From JBKEDS01 sp047975545 (GTDB taxonomy: Bacteria > Bacteroidota > Bacteroidia > Flavobacteriales > Flavobacteriaceae), in contig JBKEDS010000005.1 of assembly GCA_047975545.1 (NCBI GenBank), positions 1 to 19,428 of the forward strand: DNA of 19,428 bases. The letters run 5' to 3'. Below, piece by piece: positions 12,374-19,428 of the stretch. Numbering within the stretch: the stretch's first letter is position 1; each line of letters begins with the position of its first letter. The notes under the pieces were generated by a model. The model was not told where the DNA came from, ran no database searches, and saw only the letters and a list, made by a program, of their open reading frames with translations. The translations under genes were made by a program, and so were the position numbers.

Positions 12374-14548
12374 ATGACTACCCTAAAAATTTCTTTTTGC
12401 GTTTGTGTGTTGTTTGTTTCAACTTTGGCCGCACAAACCAAGGACATTACCCTCGAACAAATCTGGGGCGGTGCATTTAGGACCGAACGCTTGGATGCCC
12501 TACATTCCATGGCAAACGGCAAGCAATACTCGGTGCTGGATTTTAACCGAAGCACCCGCTCCACCGCCATTGATATTTACGATTACGAAACCCTGGAAAA
12601 GGTTAAAACCTTGGTGGATTCCAAAAATCTTGAGGGCCTTAACTACTTTACCAGCTATACCTTTAGCAACGACGAAAGTAAAATTATTTTAGCCACTAAC
12701 GAGGCGTCCATTTACCGCCGTTCCGCCCTTGGTACTTACTATGTATACGATGTTAAGGCGGGAACTTTAACGTTGATTTCCGAAGAAAAAATACAAGAGC
12801 CTACCTTTTCGCCCGATGCAACAAAGGTAGCTTTTGCCTTTAAAAACAATTTGTTCGTTAAAGATTTAATTTCGGGGAAAACTACCCAAGTTACGTCCGA
12901 TGGCGAAAAAAACAAGATTATAAACGGTATAACCGATTGGGTTTACGAAGAAGAATTTGCTTTCGTTCGGGCTTTCGACTGGAATGCCGATGGCACAAAG
13001 CTGGCTTTTATTCGCTTCGATGAAACCAAGGTACCCGAATTTTCCATGGATGTTTATGGCGATGCACTTTATCCTGCCCAAGACGTATTTAAATATCCCA
13101 AGGCGGGCGAACCCAATGCCTTGGTGTCGCTTCATATTTACAATTTAAATGCCGAAGAAACCCAAACCGTAAAGGTTAACAAAACGTACAACGACTTTTA
13201 TATCCCCAGAATTAAATGGACCAAAAACCCCGATGTGCTTAGCGCCCAATACCTAAACCGAAACCAAAACGAACTCGATTTATGGTTTATAAATGCCAAA
13301 ACCCAAACCGCCGATTTAGTGTTGGCCGAAACCGATAAAGCCTATGTAGATGTTACCGATAACCTAACCTTTTTAAACGATAACAGTTTTATCTGGACCA
13401 GCGAAAAGGACGGCTACAACCACATTTACCATTATGCCGAAAACGGAACGCTAAAAAACCAAGTTACCACCGGTGCTTGGGACGTAACCGAATACTATGG
13501 TTACGACGCTAAAACCGACCGCATATTTTACCAATCGGTTGAAAATGGCTCGATTAACCGCGATGTTTACGCCATAAAACTAAACGGGCGCAACAAAACC
13601 CGACTAAGCCAAAACACCGGAACCAACAATGCGGCGTTTAGTGCCGATTTTTCGGTATTTATCAATACCTTTTCCAGCGCCCAAACACCACCGGAATACA
13701 CGCTTAACAATTCGGCTTCCGGTAAGATTATTAAAAACATTAAAAACAGTAATGCGGTACTGAAGGAACTTGAAAGCTATAATGTTTCTCCAAAAGAATT
13801 CAGTACCATAAACGTAAACGGCAACAGTTTGAATATGTGGATGGTTAAGCCCGCCAATTTCGATGCCTCTAAGCAATACCCGCTTTTAATGTACCAATAT
13901 TCGGGACCGGGTTCGCAATCGGTAGCCAACTCTTGGATTGGTACTAACGATTACTGGTACCAGCACCTTGCGGGCAAAGGCTATATTGTGGCCTGTGTCG
14001 ATGGTCGGGGTACGGGCTATAAAGGTGCCAAATTTAAAAAAGTAACCCAAAACGAATTGGGCAAATACGAAGTTGAAGACCAAATTGAAGCCGCCAAACA
14101 ACTTGGCGCATTGCCTTATATAGATGCCTCCCGAATTGGTATTTGGGGCTGGAGCTATGGTGGTTTTATGAGCAGCAATTGCCTGTTTAAAGGTAACGAC
14201 GTGTTTAAAATGGCCATTGCCGTAGCACCCGTAACCAGTTGGCGTTTTTACGATTCAATTTATACCGAACGTTATAACGGGCTACCGCAGGACAACCCGG
14301 GTGGGTACGACGATAATTCGCCAATAAACCATGTTGAAAAATTGAAAGGCAATTTTTTACTGGTTCATGGCTCTGCCGACGATAATGTACACGTGCAAAA
14401 TACCATGCGCTTGGTTGATGCCCTAATCCAAGCCGATAAACCTTTCGAGTGGGCCATTTATCCCGATAAAAACCACGGTATTTATGGCGGCAATACCCGA
14501 TTGCACCTCTATAAAAAAATGACTAATTTTATTTTAGAAAAACTATAA
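12374..14548 (+). CDS. Secreted dipeptidyl-peptidase IV-like S9 peptidase
   Basis: This 724-residue exported enzyme has a signal peptide (residues 1 to about 20, ending TLAAQ). A DPP-IV beta-propeller domain covers roughly 90-460, and a C-terminal alpha/beta-hydrolase domain covers about 500-724. The catalytic triad is visible: Ser594 in GWSYGGF, Asp669 in HGSADDNVH and His701 in DKNHGIYGG. The DWVYEEE motif, with Glu192-194, is the double-Glu site that binds the free peptide N-terminus in DPP-IV. It therefore probably removes N-terminal dipeptides, most likely X-Pro. The ATG at 12374 is preferred over an adjacent TTG at 12371. Only 20 bases separate it from a peptide importer gene, so the two are likely co-transcribed and act in sequence. 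Confidence 0.93.
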   Translation: MTTLKISFCVCVLFVSTLAAQTKDITLEQIWGGAFRTERLDALHSMANGKQYSVLDFNRSTRSTAIDIYDYETLEKVKTLVDSKNLEGLNYFTSYTFSNDESKIILATNEASIYRRSALGTYYVYDVKAGTLTLISEEKIQEPTFSPDATKVAFAFKNNLFVKDLISGKTTQVTSDGEKNKIINGITDWVYEEEFAFVRAFDWNADGTKLAFIRFDETKVPEFSMDVYGDALYPAQDVFKYPKAGEPNALVSLHIYNLNAEETQTVKVNKTYNDFYIPRIKWTKNPDVLSAQYLNRNQNELDLWFINAKTQTADLVLAETDKAYVDVTDNLTFLNDNSFIWTSEKDGYNHIYHYAENGTLKNQVTTGAWDVTEYYGYDAKTDRIFYQSVENGSINRDVYAIKLNGRNKTRLSQNTGTNNAAFSADFSVFINTFSSAQTPPEYTLNNSASGKIIKNIKNSNAVLKELESYNVSPKEFSTINVNGNSLNMWMVKPANFDASKQYPLLMYQYSGPGSQSVANSWIGTNDYWYQHLAGKGYIVACVDGRGTGYKGAKFKKVTQNELGKYEVEDQIEAAKQLGALPYIDASRIGIWGWSYGGFMSSNCLFKGNDVFKMAIAVAPVTSWRFYDSIYTERYNGLPQDNPGGYDDNSPINHVEKLKGNFLLVHGSADDNVHVQNTMRLVDALIQADKPFEWAIYPDKNHGIYGGNTRLHLYKKMTNFILEKL

Positions 14549-14568
14549 ACTAACTAACAGTTATAATT

Positions 14569-16284
14569 ATGAGCGAAGTACAAGCACAGCAAAAACATCC
14601 CAAGGGACTTTGGGTATTATTCGGAACCGAAATGTGGGAACGCTTCAATTTCTACGGAATGCGGGCGCTTTTAACCCTATTTATGGTAAATGCCTTATTA
14701 ATGAAAGAAGCCGATGCCTCCATTATTTACGGTGGCTTTTTGGCGCTTTGTTACCTAACGCCCTTATTGGGCGGTTTTATTGCCGACCGTTTTCTTGGGA
14801 ATCGTTACTGTATAATAATTGGCGGTATTTTAATGGCAATAGGGCAGTTGTTGCTGTTTTTTAGTGCTTCTGTTTTTAAAGAAAACCTTGGGTTTTCCAA
14901 TACGCTGCTTTGGGTTGCCCTGGGTATAATTATTTTTGGTAACGGGTTTTTTAAGCCCAATATTTCGTCCATGGTGGGTAGTTTGTACCCCAAGCAGGAA
15001 AAAAGCAAGTTAGATTCTGCCTTTACCATTTTTTACATGGGTATTAACGTTGGTGCGTTTTTAGGACAGTTTATTTGTCCGTTTTTAGGCGATGTAAAAG
15101 TTGATGGCGTTCGCGATTTGTTCGCCTTTAAATGGGGTTTCCTTGCCGCATCTATAGCCATGATTTTAGGAACCATTACATTCGTGCTCCTTAAAAATAA
15201 ATATGTGGTAACGCCCGAAGGCCGACCCATTGGCGGTTTGCCCAAAAACAATACCAATGACGATTTTGAGGAAGGCGAGGCCCAAGAAGCCAAGTTTACC
15301 TCTAAATCCTTAATGTTTGTGGCAGGGCTTTTTGTAGTGTTGTTTATTTTGTTCCAATATTTACAAGTAGGTACCGTAGGTTTTTCGGGCTTGGGCGCAA
15401 GTAATATAATTAAAGGTATTATTTACCCAATTATTTACGCTTCGGGCATTTCGTTGGCCGTATTGATTATTTCCGATTCGGCACTAACAAAAATCGAGCG
15501 CGACAGGATTTTGGTTATTTATATTATTTCGTTTTTCGTAATATTCTTTTGGGCGGCCTTCGAGCAAGCGGGTTCGTCCTTAACCTTTATTGCCGACAAC
15601 CAAACCGACCGTAATATTTTTGGTTGGGAAATGCCGCCGTCCATGGTGCAAATTTTTAACGGAATGTTCGTGGTTATGCTGGCCGTACCGTTTAGTATGC
15701 TTTGGGATAAATTACGCGCCAAGGGCAAAGAGCCCATTTCGCCATTAAAACAAGCCATAGGTTTGGCGCTAATGGCCGTTAGTTATTTTATTATTGCCCA
15801 TAACGTACAAGGGTTGGGAAGCACCGGGCTTTTGGCCATTAAATGGTTAATCTTGTTGTATTTTATCCAAACTTGTGGCGAGTTGTGTTTGTCGCCTATT
15901 GGGTTGTCCTTGGTTGGCAAGCTATCGCCAAAACGTTTTGCTTCACTTTTATATGGGGTTTTCTTTATATCCAATGCCGCAGGGTATGCCTTGGCAGGAA
16001 CTTTGGGCTCTATTTTACCGGCCACGGGTGATAAGTTTGAAAAAGCAACCTCGTTGGGCATCGATTTACAGGCCATATTAAACAAAACAACGGCTATTAC
16101 TCCCGAGGTACAAAAATTGCTTACCGATAACCAAATACCATTTGCAAATCCCGTTTTTGCAGGTTTTGAAATTAGCAATTTGTATCAATTTTTTATGGTG
16201 TTTGTGGTATTGTGTGGTATTGCGGCCGTTATTTTGGCAGCATTAACTCCGGTGCTAAAACGTATGATGCACGGGATTAAGTAA
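14569..16284 (+). CDS. POT-family proton-coupled di/tripeptide transporter
   Basis: This 571-residue integral membrane protein carries the proton-coupling signature of the POT/PTR family as E21-x-x-E24-R25-F near the first helix (TEMWERFNFYGMRALL), and the second family motif FYMGINVGAFLGQF at about residues 154-167. Many hydrophobic segments fit the 14-helix bacterial layout. A charged loop (about 220-245, NNTNDDFEEGEAQEAKF) divides the halves. The family imports di- and tripeptides using the proton gradient. Placement 20 bases after a secreted dipeptidyl peptidase suggests that it takes up the dipeptides that enzyme releases. I do not infer substrate preference beyond that. Confidence 0.93.
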   Translation: MSEVQAQQKHPKGLWVLFGTEMWERFNFYGMRALLTLFMVNALLMKEADASIIYGGFLALCYLTPLLGGFIADRFLGNRYCIIIGGILMAIGQLLLFFSASVFKENLGFSNTLLWVALGIIIFGNGFFKPNISSMVGSLYPKQEKSKLDSAFTIFYMGINVGAFLGQFICPFLGDVKVDGVRDLFAFKWGFLAASIAMILGTITFVLLKNKYVVTPEGRPIGGLPKNNTNDDFEEGEAQEAKFTSKSLMFVAGLFVVLFILFQYLQVGTVGFSGLGASNIIKGIIYPIIYASGISLAVLIISDSALTKIERDRILVIYIISFFVIFFWAAFEQAGSSLTFIADNQTDRNIFGWEMPPSMVQIFNGMFVVMLAVPFSMLWDKLRAKGKEPISPLKQAIGLALMAVSYFIIAHNVQGLGSTGLLAIKWLILLYFIQTCGELCLSPIGLSLVGKLSPKRFASLLYGVFFISNAAGYALAGTLGSILPATGDKFEKATSLGIDLQAILNKTTAITPEVQKLLTDNQIPFANPVFAGFEISNLYQFFMVFVVLCGIAAVILAALTPVLKRMMHGIK

Positions 16285-16369
16285 GTTTTGGTTTTGAATG
16301 AATTGAAAAGTTTGGAGCGGTTTTTGTAGACTAGAAAACGTCAATTTTAGAAAAATAATAAATTAAAAA

Positions 16370-16918
16370 ATGAAAAAAATACTATTTCTCGCAGTAATTG
16401 CAGTTTTTACCACAGTTACAAGCGTGGCGCAAACTATTAATTGGGTAACCTTGGAGGAAGCTGTTGCGCTTCAAAAAGAAAACCCGAAAAAAATTATGAT
16501 GGACGTTTACACCAATTGGTGCGGACCATGTAAAATGTTGGACAAAAACACGTTTCATAATGCCGATGTGGTAAAATACGTAAACGATAATTTTTATGCC
16601 GTAAAATTTAACGCCGAAGGCAACGAAAACATAAATTATAAAGGAAAAGCCTATACCAATCCTGGCTATAAAGAAGAATTGGCAAACAAACGAAATTCGG
16701 TACACGAGCTATCAAGGCATTTTCAGGTTAGGGCGTACCCAACCATCGTGTTTATGGATGAAGAAGCTAATTTATTGGCCCCAATAACCGGTTACCAACA
16801 ACCAACACAGTTGGAGCTGTACTTAAAATTGTTTAAGGAAAACCATCATAAGGATATAACAACCCAAGAGGAATTCAATACATACCATTCCAATTTTAAG
16901 CCCGAGTTTAAAGGGTAA
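16370..16918 (+). CDS. Secreted thioredoxin-like protein
   Basis: This 182-residue protein has a signal peptide (residues 1 to about 20, ending SVAQ) and a thioredoxin fold with the active site WCGPCK (W50-K55) and the cis-proline in RAYPTIVF (P124). About 30 residues between the active-site half and the cis-proline (roughly 83-113, NENINYKGKAYTNPGYKEELANKRNS) exceed the usual thioredoxin length, as in several periplasmic thioredoxin-like subgroups. A role in periplasmic disulfide reduction is likely; the partner is unknown. It follows the peptide transporter by 85 bases without a clear promoter match. Its transcript end converges on comEC with a 3-base gap. Confidence 0.88.
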   Translation: MKKILFLAVIAVFTTVTSVAQTINWVTLEEAVALQKENPKKIMMDVYTNWCGPCKMLDKNTFHNADVVKYVNDNFYAVKFNAEGNENINYKGKAYTNPGYKEELANKRNSVHELSRHFQVRAYPTIVFMDEEANLLAPITGYQQPTQLELYLKLFKENHHKDITTQEEFNTYHSNFKPEFKG

Positions 16919-16921
16919 GGT

Positions 16922-18961
16922 TTAATATTCAATAATAAAGGCTCCCGTTTCACTGGTACTGTGGAACGGGAGTTTTCGTTTTAAGCATATTGCCTTCCAC
17001 CGTAAAATATACGATTTGTAATTACTGCCATCGGCAATAATATGTCTTGGGTTTATGGAATCAATCAGCCGGTTTAAGTTTATTTTGGGCGATTGCCGCA
17101 ACAGCACATAATCGGGCCTAAACGATTTTACCTTGTAAGCCCCAAGGCTATCCACCGCCAAAACCGAAGTGAGATTTAGGATGTAAACCGATTTTAAACT
17201 TTCGGTTTTAACCGTTTTTATATGGCTTTCCACGCAATAATTTTTAATTATAGTATTGGTGGATTTGGTAATACTATCAAAATCGTTGGCTACCGCTATT
17301 TGGTTTTGGCTTACGTTTCCTATAAGGCTAAAACGGTTCTTTTGAAACACAATAAACGTGTTTTTCGGCTTATTATAAATGGTGAAAATATAACTGCATT
17401 GAAGTACTATTACGGCAATTAAAACCAATTTCAACCTTGCGTAATTGTATTTTCGAATAAGGGCAACAATGGTGAAAAGGAGAAAATAAAACGCCAAAAC
17501 CTGCCAAATATTAATGGCTATATCCTGAACAATAAAGCTGCTTTGTCGAGCTACCCAAGCCACGAAAGCATTCAAACTATCTATTAAAAAACCAAACAGT
17601 TTGGCCAGTATGTTGGGAAGCATATTTAAGGTCGCCAATACAATAACCAACAGGCCAAAGCCCAAAACAATTCCGAACACAGGTAAAATAACCAAGCTGG
17701 ATACAAAAAACAGCCCCGGAAACTGGTGAAAATAAAACAAACTAAGCGGCAGTACGCCCAATTGTGCCGATAGGGTAACGGTAAGCGTATGCCAAAATAC
17801 GTTTACAAGAGTATATCGGGGTTGCCATAATTTGTAAAGTAGCGGGTCTATGCTTATAATGCCAAAAACGGCAAGGTAACTTAGCTGAAAACCCACATCG
17901 AACAAAAATGTGGGCTTTGCCAATAGCAGGACAAATAGGCTTAATGTTAAGGTGTTGTAAGTGTTGGTAGGCCGTTTTAAATTAATGGTAATAGCCAACA
18001 TGCTAAACATGGTAACGGCACGGGTAACCGAAGCCGATAGCCCGGCAATAAAAGCAAAGCACCAAAGTATAAGTACCAATAAAATCATTTTTATTAGTGC
18101 GCCGTGCTTTAACCGTTCTAAGGGTTTAAGCACGAAATTGAGTATAAATAGAATAATCCCGATATGCAAACCCGAAATAGCCAAAATATGTATGGCACCG
18201 GCATTAACATAATTGGAACGTAAATTATCGCTAATATCCTGTCGCTGCCCCAATAACAGGGCATTTATCACGGCTAAGGCTTCGGGCGAAAAGTCGTGTT
18301 TTTTAAGATTTGAGTTTATACGAAGCCTAAACCTGTCGGCCATACCATAAAGCGTAGTTTTGGTGGTTTCTGCTTTATACAAAGCCACTTTTTCAATATA
18401 CAGTTGATGGTAAATACCCTGCCGTTGCAAATACGCCTTATAGTTAAACTGGTACGGATTTAAAGGCGGTGCAACCTTTTGTAGTTTGGTTTTGCAAATA
18501 AAAACATCGTCAACAGCTATGGGGGTATTAGTACTGTCTTGCCTTACGTTTAACAACAGTTTTCCGTTTACGGTGTTGTTGTCCAACGTAATTAAATCGA
18601 CCACATATTTTCTGTTGTAGGCGTTGGGTTTTAGGGTTTCCCGTATTTTAAACGTTAGCGTGTTTAAGCTATCGGTGTTATTGTTTAAAACATGGGTGTA
18701 ATGGTTTTTGTTATGCCGTTGGTCGTGGAGGTTTAAGCTTAAAGCGCCAGCACTAATCATGGTTAAGTACGCCAATAGCCCAAACCAGATTGTTTTTTTT
18801 AGCCTTGTTTTGGCAATACCCAACAAAACAAATAAGATAACCACGCAAGAAACTGAAATAGCAACCGATATTTCTAACGGAATAGGATAAAAATACCCAA
18901 CAAAAATACCCACTATTAAGCAAAGCGTTAATTTAATAAGGGTGAAGTTGAGCATGTTCAT
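16922..18961 (-). CDS. comEC: ComEC/Rec2-type DNA-uptake channel
   Basis: This 679-residue inner-membrane protein has the layout of the ComEC family, which moves single-stranded DNA across the inner membrane during natural transformation. Two or three N-terminal helices are followed by a DUF4131 region. NPYQFNYKAYLQRQGI (168-183) and HILAISGLH (258-266) are conserved ComEC signatures, and a multi-helix competence domain runs to about 530. The C-terminal 150 residues look like a degenerate metallo-beta-lactamase-type domain: the strand pattern PDYVLLRQSP...INPRHIIADGSNY...GAFII is kept, but no HxHxDH metal site is present. The ATG at 18959-18961 is followed two codons later by another ATG, so the exact start is uncertain. 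Other competence genes are not in the window, so actual transformation is not shown. Confidence 0.92.
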   Translation of the reverse strand: MNMLNFTLIKLTLCLIVGIFVGYFYPIPLEISVAISVSCVVILFVLLGIAKTRLKKTIWFGLLAYLTMISAGALSLNLHDQRHNKNHYTHVLNNNTDSLNTLTFKIRETLKPNAYNRKYVVDLITLDNNTVNGKLLLNVRQDSTNTPIAVDDVFICKTKLQKVAPPLNPYQFNYKAYLQRQGIYHQLYIEKVALYKAETTKTTLYGMADRFRLRINSNLKKHDFSPEALAVINALLLGQRQDISDNLRSNYVNAGAIHILAISGLHIGIILFILNFVLKPLERLKHGALIKMILLVLILWCFAFIAGLSASVTRAVTMFSMLAITINLKRPTNTYNTLTLSLFVLLLAKPTFLFDVGFQLSYLAVFGIISIDPLLYKLWQPRYTLVNVFWHTLTVTLSAQLGVLPLSLFYFHQFPGLFFVSSLVILPVFGIVLGFGLLVIVLATLNMLPNILAKLFGFLIDSLNAFVAWVARQSSFIVQDIAINIWQVLAFYFLLFTIVALIRKYNYARLKLVLIAVIVLQCSYIFTIYNKPKNTFIVFQKNRFSLIGNVSQNQIAVANDFDSITKSTNTIIKNYCVESHIKTVKTESLKSVYILNLTSVLAVDSLGAYKVKSFRPDYVLLRQSPKINLNRLIDSINPRHIIADGSNYKSYILRWKAICLKRKLPFHSTSETGAFIIEY
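16942..16982 (+). terminator. Terminator of the thioredoxin gene inside comEC
   Basis: CTCCCGTTTC (16942-16951) pairs with GGAACGGGAG (16963-16972), ten base pairs with one wobble around an 11-base loop. TTTTCGTTTT follows. It lies 24 bases past the thioredoxin stop and within the last codons of the oppositely oriented comEC gene. Confidence 0.7.
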
Positions 18962-19044
18962 CTATTTAAATTTATGTAATAGGCTGTTTTTTTTAGAAAT
19001 TTAATTATATCGATTGGGGTTGACCTTTGCCTGCCAAATCTGTA

Positions 19045-19059
19045 CTGAGCTTGACGAAG
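19045..19059. repeat. CTGAGCTTGACGAAG repeat, copy 1
   Basis: The motif CTGAGCTTGACGAAG recurs at 19261-19275 with one change (CTGAGCTTGTCGAAG). Very similar motifs are known as abundant intergenic repeats in Bacteroidetes and other bacteria, but that is recalled knowledge, not shown here. It lies upstream of comEC in a 392-base gene-free stretch (18962-19353). Confidence 0.55.
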
Positions 19060-19136
19060 TATGCTCATTATGGGCTTTCATGCTCGTTAATATACAAAAT
19101 AGCCCTCAATTTTAGTACAATAACTTCAAATTGAAA

Positions 19137-19190
19137 GTTGCAATAATTTTGAAATTTCGTAAAGCAATTGCCTCGTCGTTGTACTTCCTT
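19137..19190. repeat. Diverged family A repeat copy
   Basis: GTTGCAATAATTT at 19137-19149 is identical to 4420-4432. In both places ATTGCCTC follows after a 16- or 17-base spacer (19167 and 4449). The rest (CTCGTCGTTGTACTTCCTTC) keeps the general character of family A but has diverged and shows no full palindrome. Confidence 0.5.
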
Positions 19191-19260
19191 CTTCTAATAA
19201 CCTTATTACGAACGCCTGTCTTTTTATTGCATGCAGATTAACGAACAACGCCTTTGTACC

Positions 19261-19275
19261 CTGAGCTTGTCGAAG
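19261..19275. repeat. CTGAGCTTGTCGAAG repeat, copy 2
   Basis: This is the second copy of the short motif at 19045-19059, in the same orientation, 216 bases away. It precedes the truncated gene at 19354. No further gene is visible between the two copies. Confidence 0.55.
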
Positions 19276-19353
19276 AAAACAAAACAACATTTTTTAACCA
19301 ATCGAAAAAATTTAAATGCGTTAGGTTTTAATGCGCTACAACTGCTAAATATT

Positions 19354-19428
19354 ATGAAAAAACATCTACCCTTATTTTTCTTCTGTTTCTATTTAGTGCC
19401 CTTAACCGTGTTATCGCAAAATCTTTTA
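19354..19428 (+). CDS. Start of an exported protein, cut by window edge
   Basis: Twenty-five codons are visible, MKKHLPLFFFCFYLVPLTVL then SQNLL. Two lysines and a hydrophobic run followed by SQ form a Sec signal peptide, and the cut after Ser is typical of Bacteroidetes. The mature protein lies outside the window, so the function is not known. A -7-like TAGGTTTT at 19322-19329 (one mismatch to TAnnTTTG) precedes it. Confidence 0.6.
   Translation, partial: MKKHLPLFFFCFYLVPLTVLSQNLL

Noticed and set aside
1..19428. CRISPR array, rRNA, transposase or complete restriction system
   Set aside because: No regularly spaced identical repeats, rRNA signatures or transposase genes were seen. The DUF1016 nuclease has no partner genes in the window.

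Overview
The window comes from a bacterium of the phylum Bacteroidetes, most likely family Flavobacteriaceae. Three things point there. Protein families and their order are flavobacterial (coaX, an outer-membrane barrel, a TPR protein, lptC, a CorC-like protein, a PpiD-like protein). Candidate promoters fit the Bacteroidetes -7 element TAnnTTTG rather than TATAAT. Few genes have a recognisable Shine-Dalgarno site. Most of the window is ordinary chromosomal housekeeping DNA; the less ordinary material lies between genes and at gene ends.

Layout. Positions 1-316 hold a terminator of an unseen upstream gene, a minus-strand tRNA-Phe(GAA) with its own terminator and promoter, and short direct repeats beside the tRNA 3' end. 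Positions 427-6109 form a tightly packed plus-strand run: coaX, a beta-barrel outer-membrane protein, a secreted TPR protein, lptC, a 64-residue membrane protein and a CNNM/CorC-type protein, with ATGA or TAATG overlaps at several junctions. A dispersed palindromic repeat and a new promoter split this run after lptC. A PpiD-like SurA/parvulin chaperone follows at 6248-8377. Positions 8378-8550 are a convergent terminator zone with a 22-T tract and a second type of palindromic repeat.

The minus-strand genes at 8551-11015 are a GHMP kinase of the GYDIA type and a class II HMG-CoA reductase, both belonging to the mevalonate (isoprenoid) pathway; repeats lie between them. A divergent, AT-richer gene at 11155-12165 encodes a DUF1016/YhcG-type PDDEXK nuclease. 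Positions 12374-16918 carry a secreted dipeptidyl-peptidase IV-like enzyme, a POT-family di/tripeptide importer 20 bases downstream, and a secreted thioredoxin-like protein. A ComEC/Rec2-type DNA-uptake channel (minus strand, 16922-18961) converges on the thioredoxin gene with a 3-base gap. The last 390 bases before the right edge are repeat-rich, and the window ends in the signal peptide of a truncated gene.

How the genes fit together. The left block is about building the envelope: LPS export (LptC), periplasmic folding (PpiD-like), an unassigned barrel and a TPR partner, with CoA synthesis (CoaX) leading the run. The DPP-IV/POT pair makes a peptide-scavenging unit: dipeptides are released in the periplasm and imported across the inner membrane. 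No phage, CRISPR array, transposase or complete defence island is visible. The best leads are a perfect terminator-like hairpin inside the lptC signal-peptide codons, repeats that appear to have supplied terminators and a protein C-terminus, and a ComEC whose C-terminal domain looks like a metal-less metallo-beta-lactamase fold.
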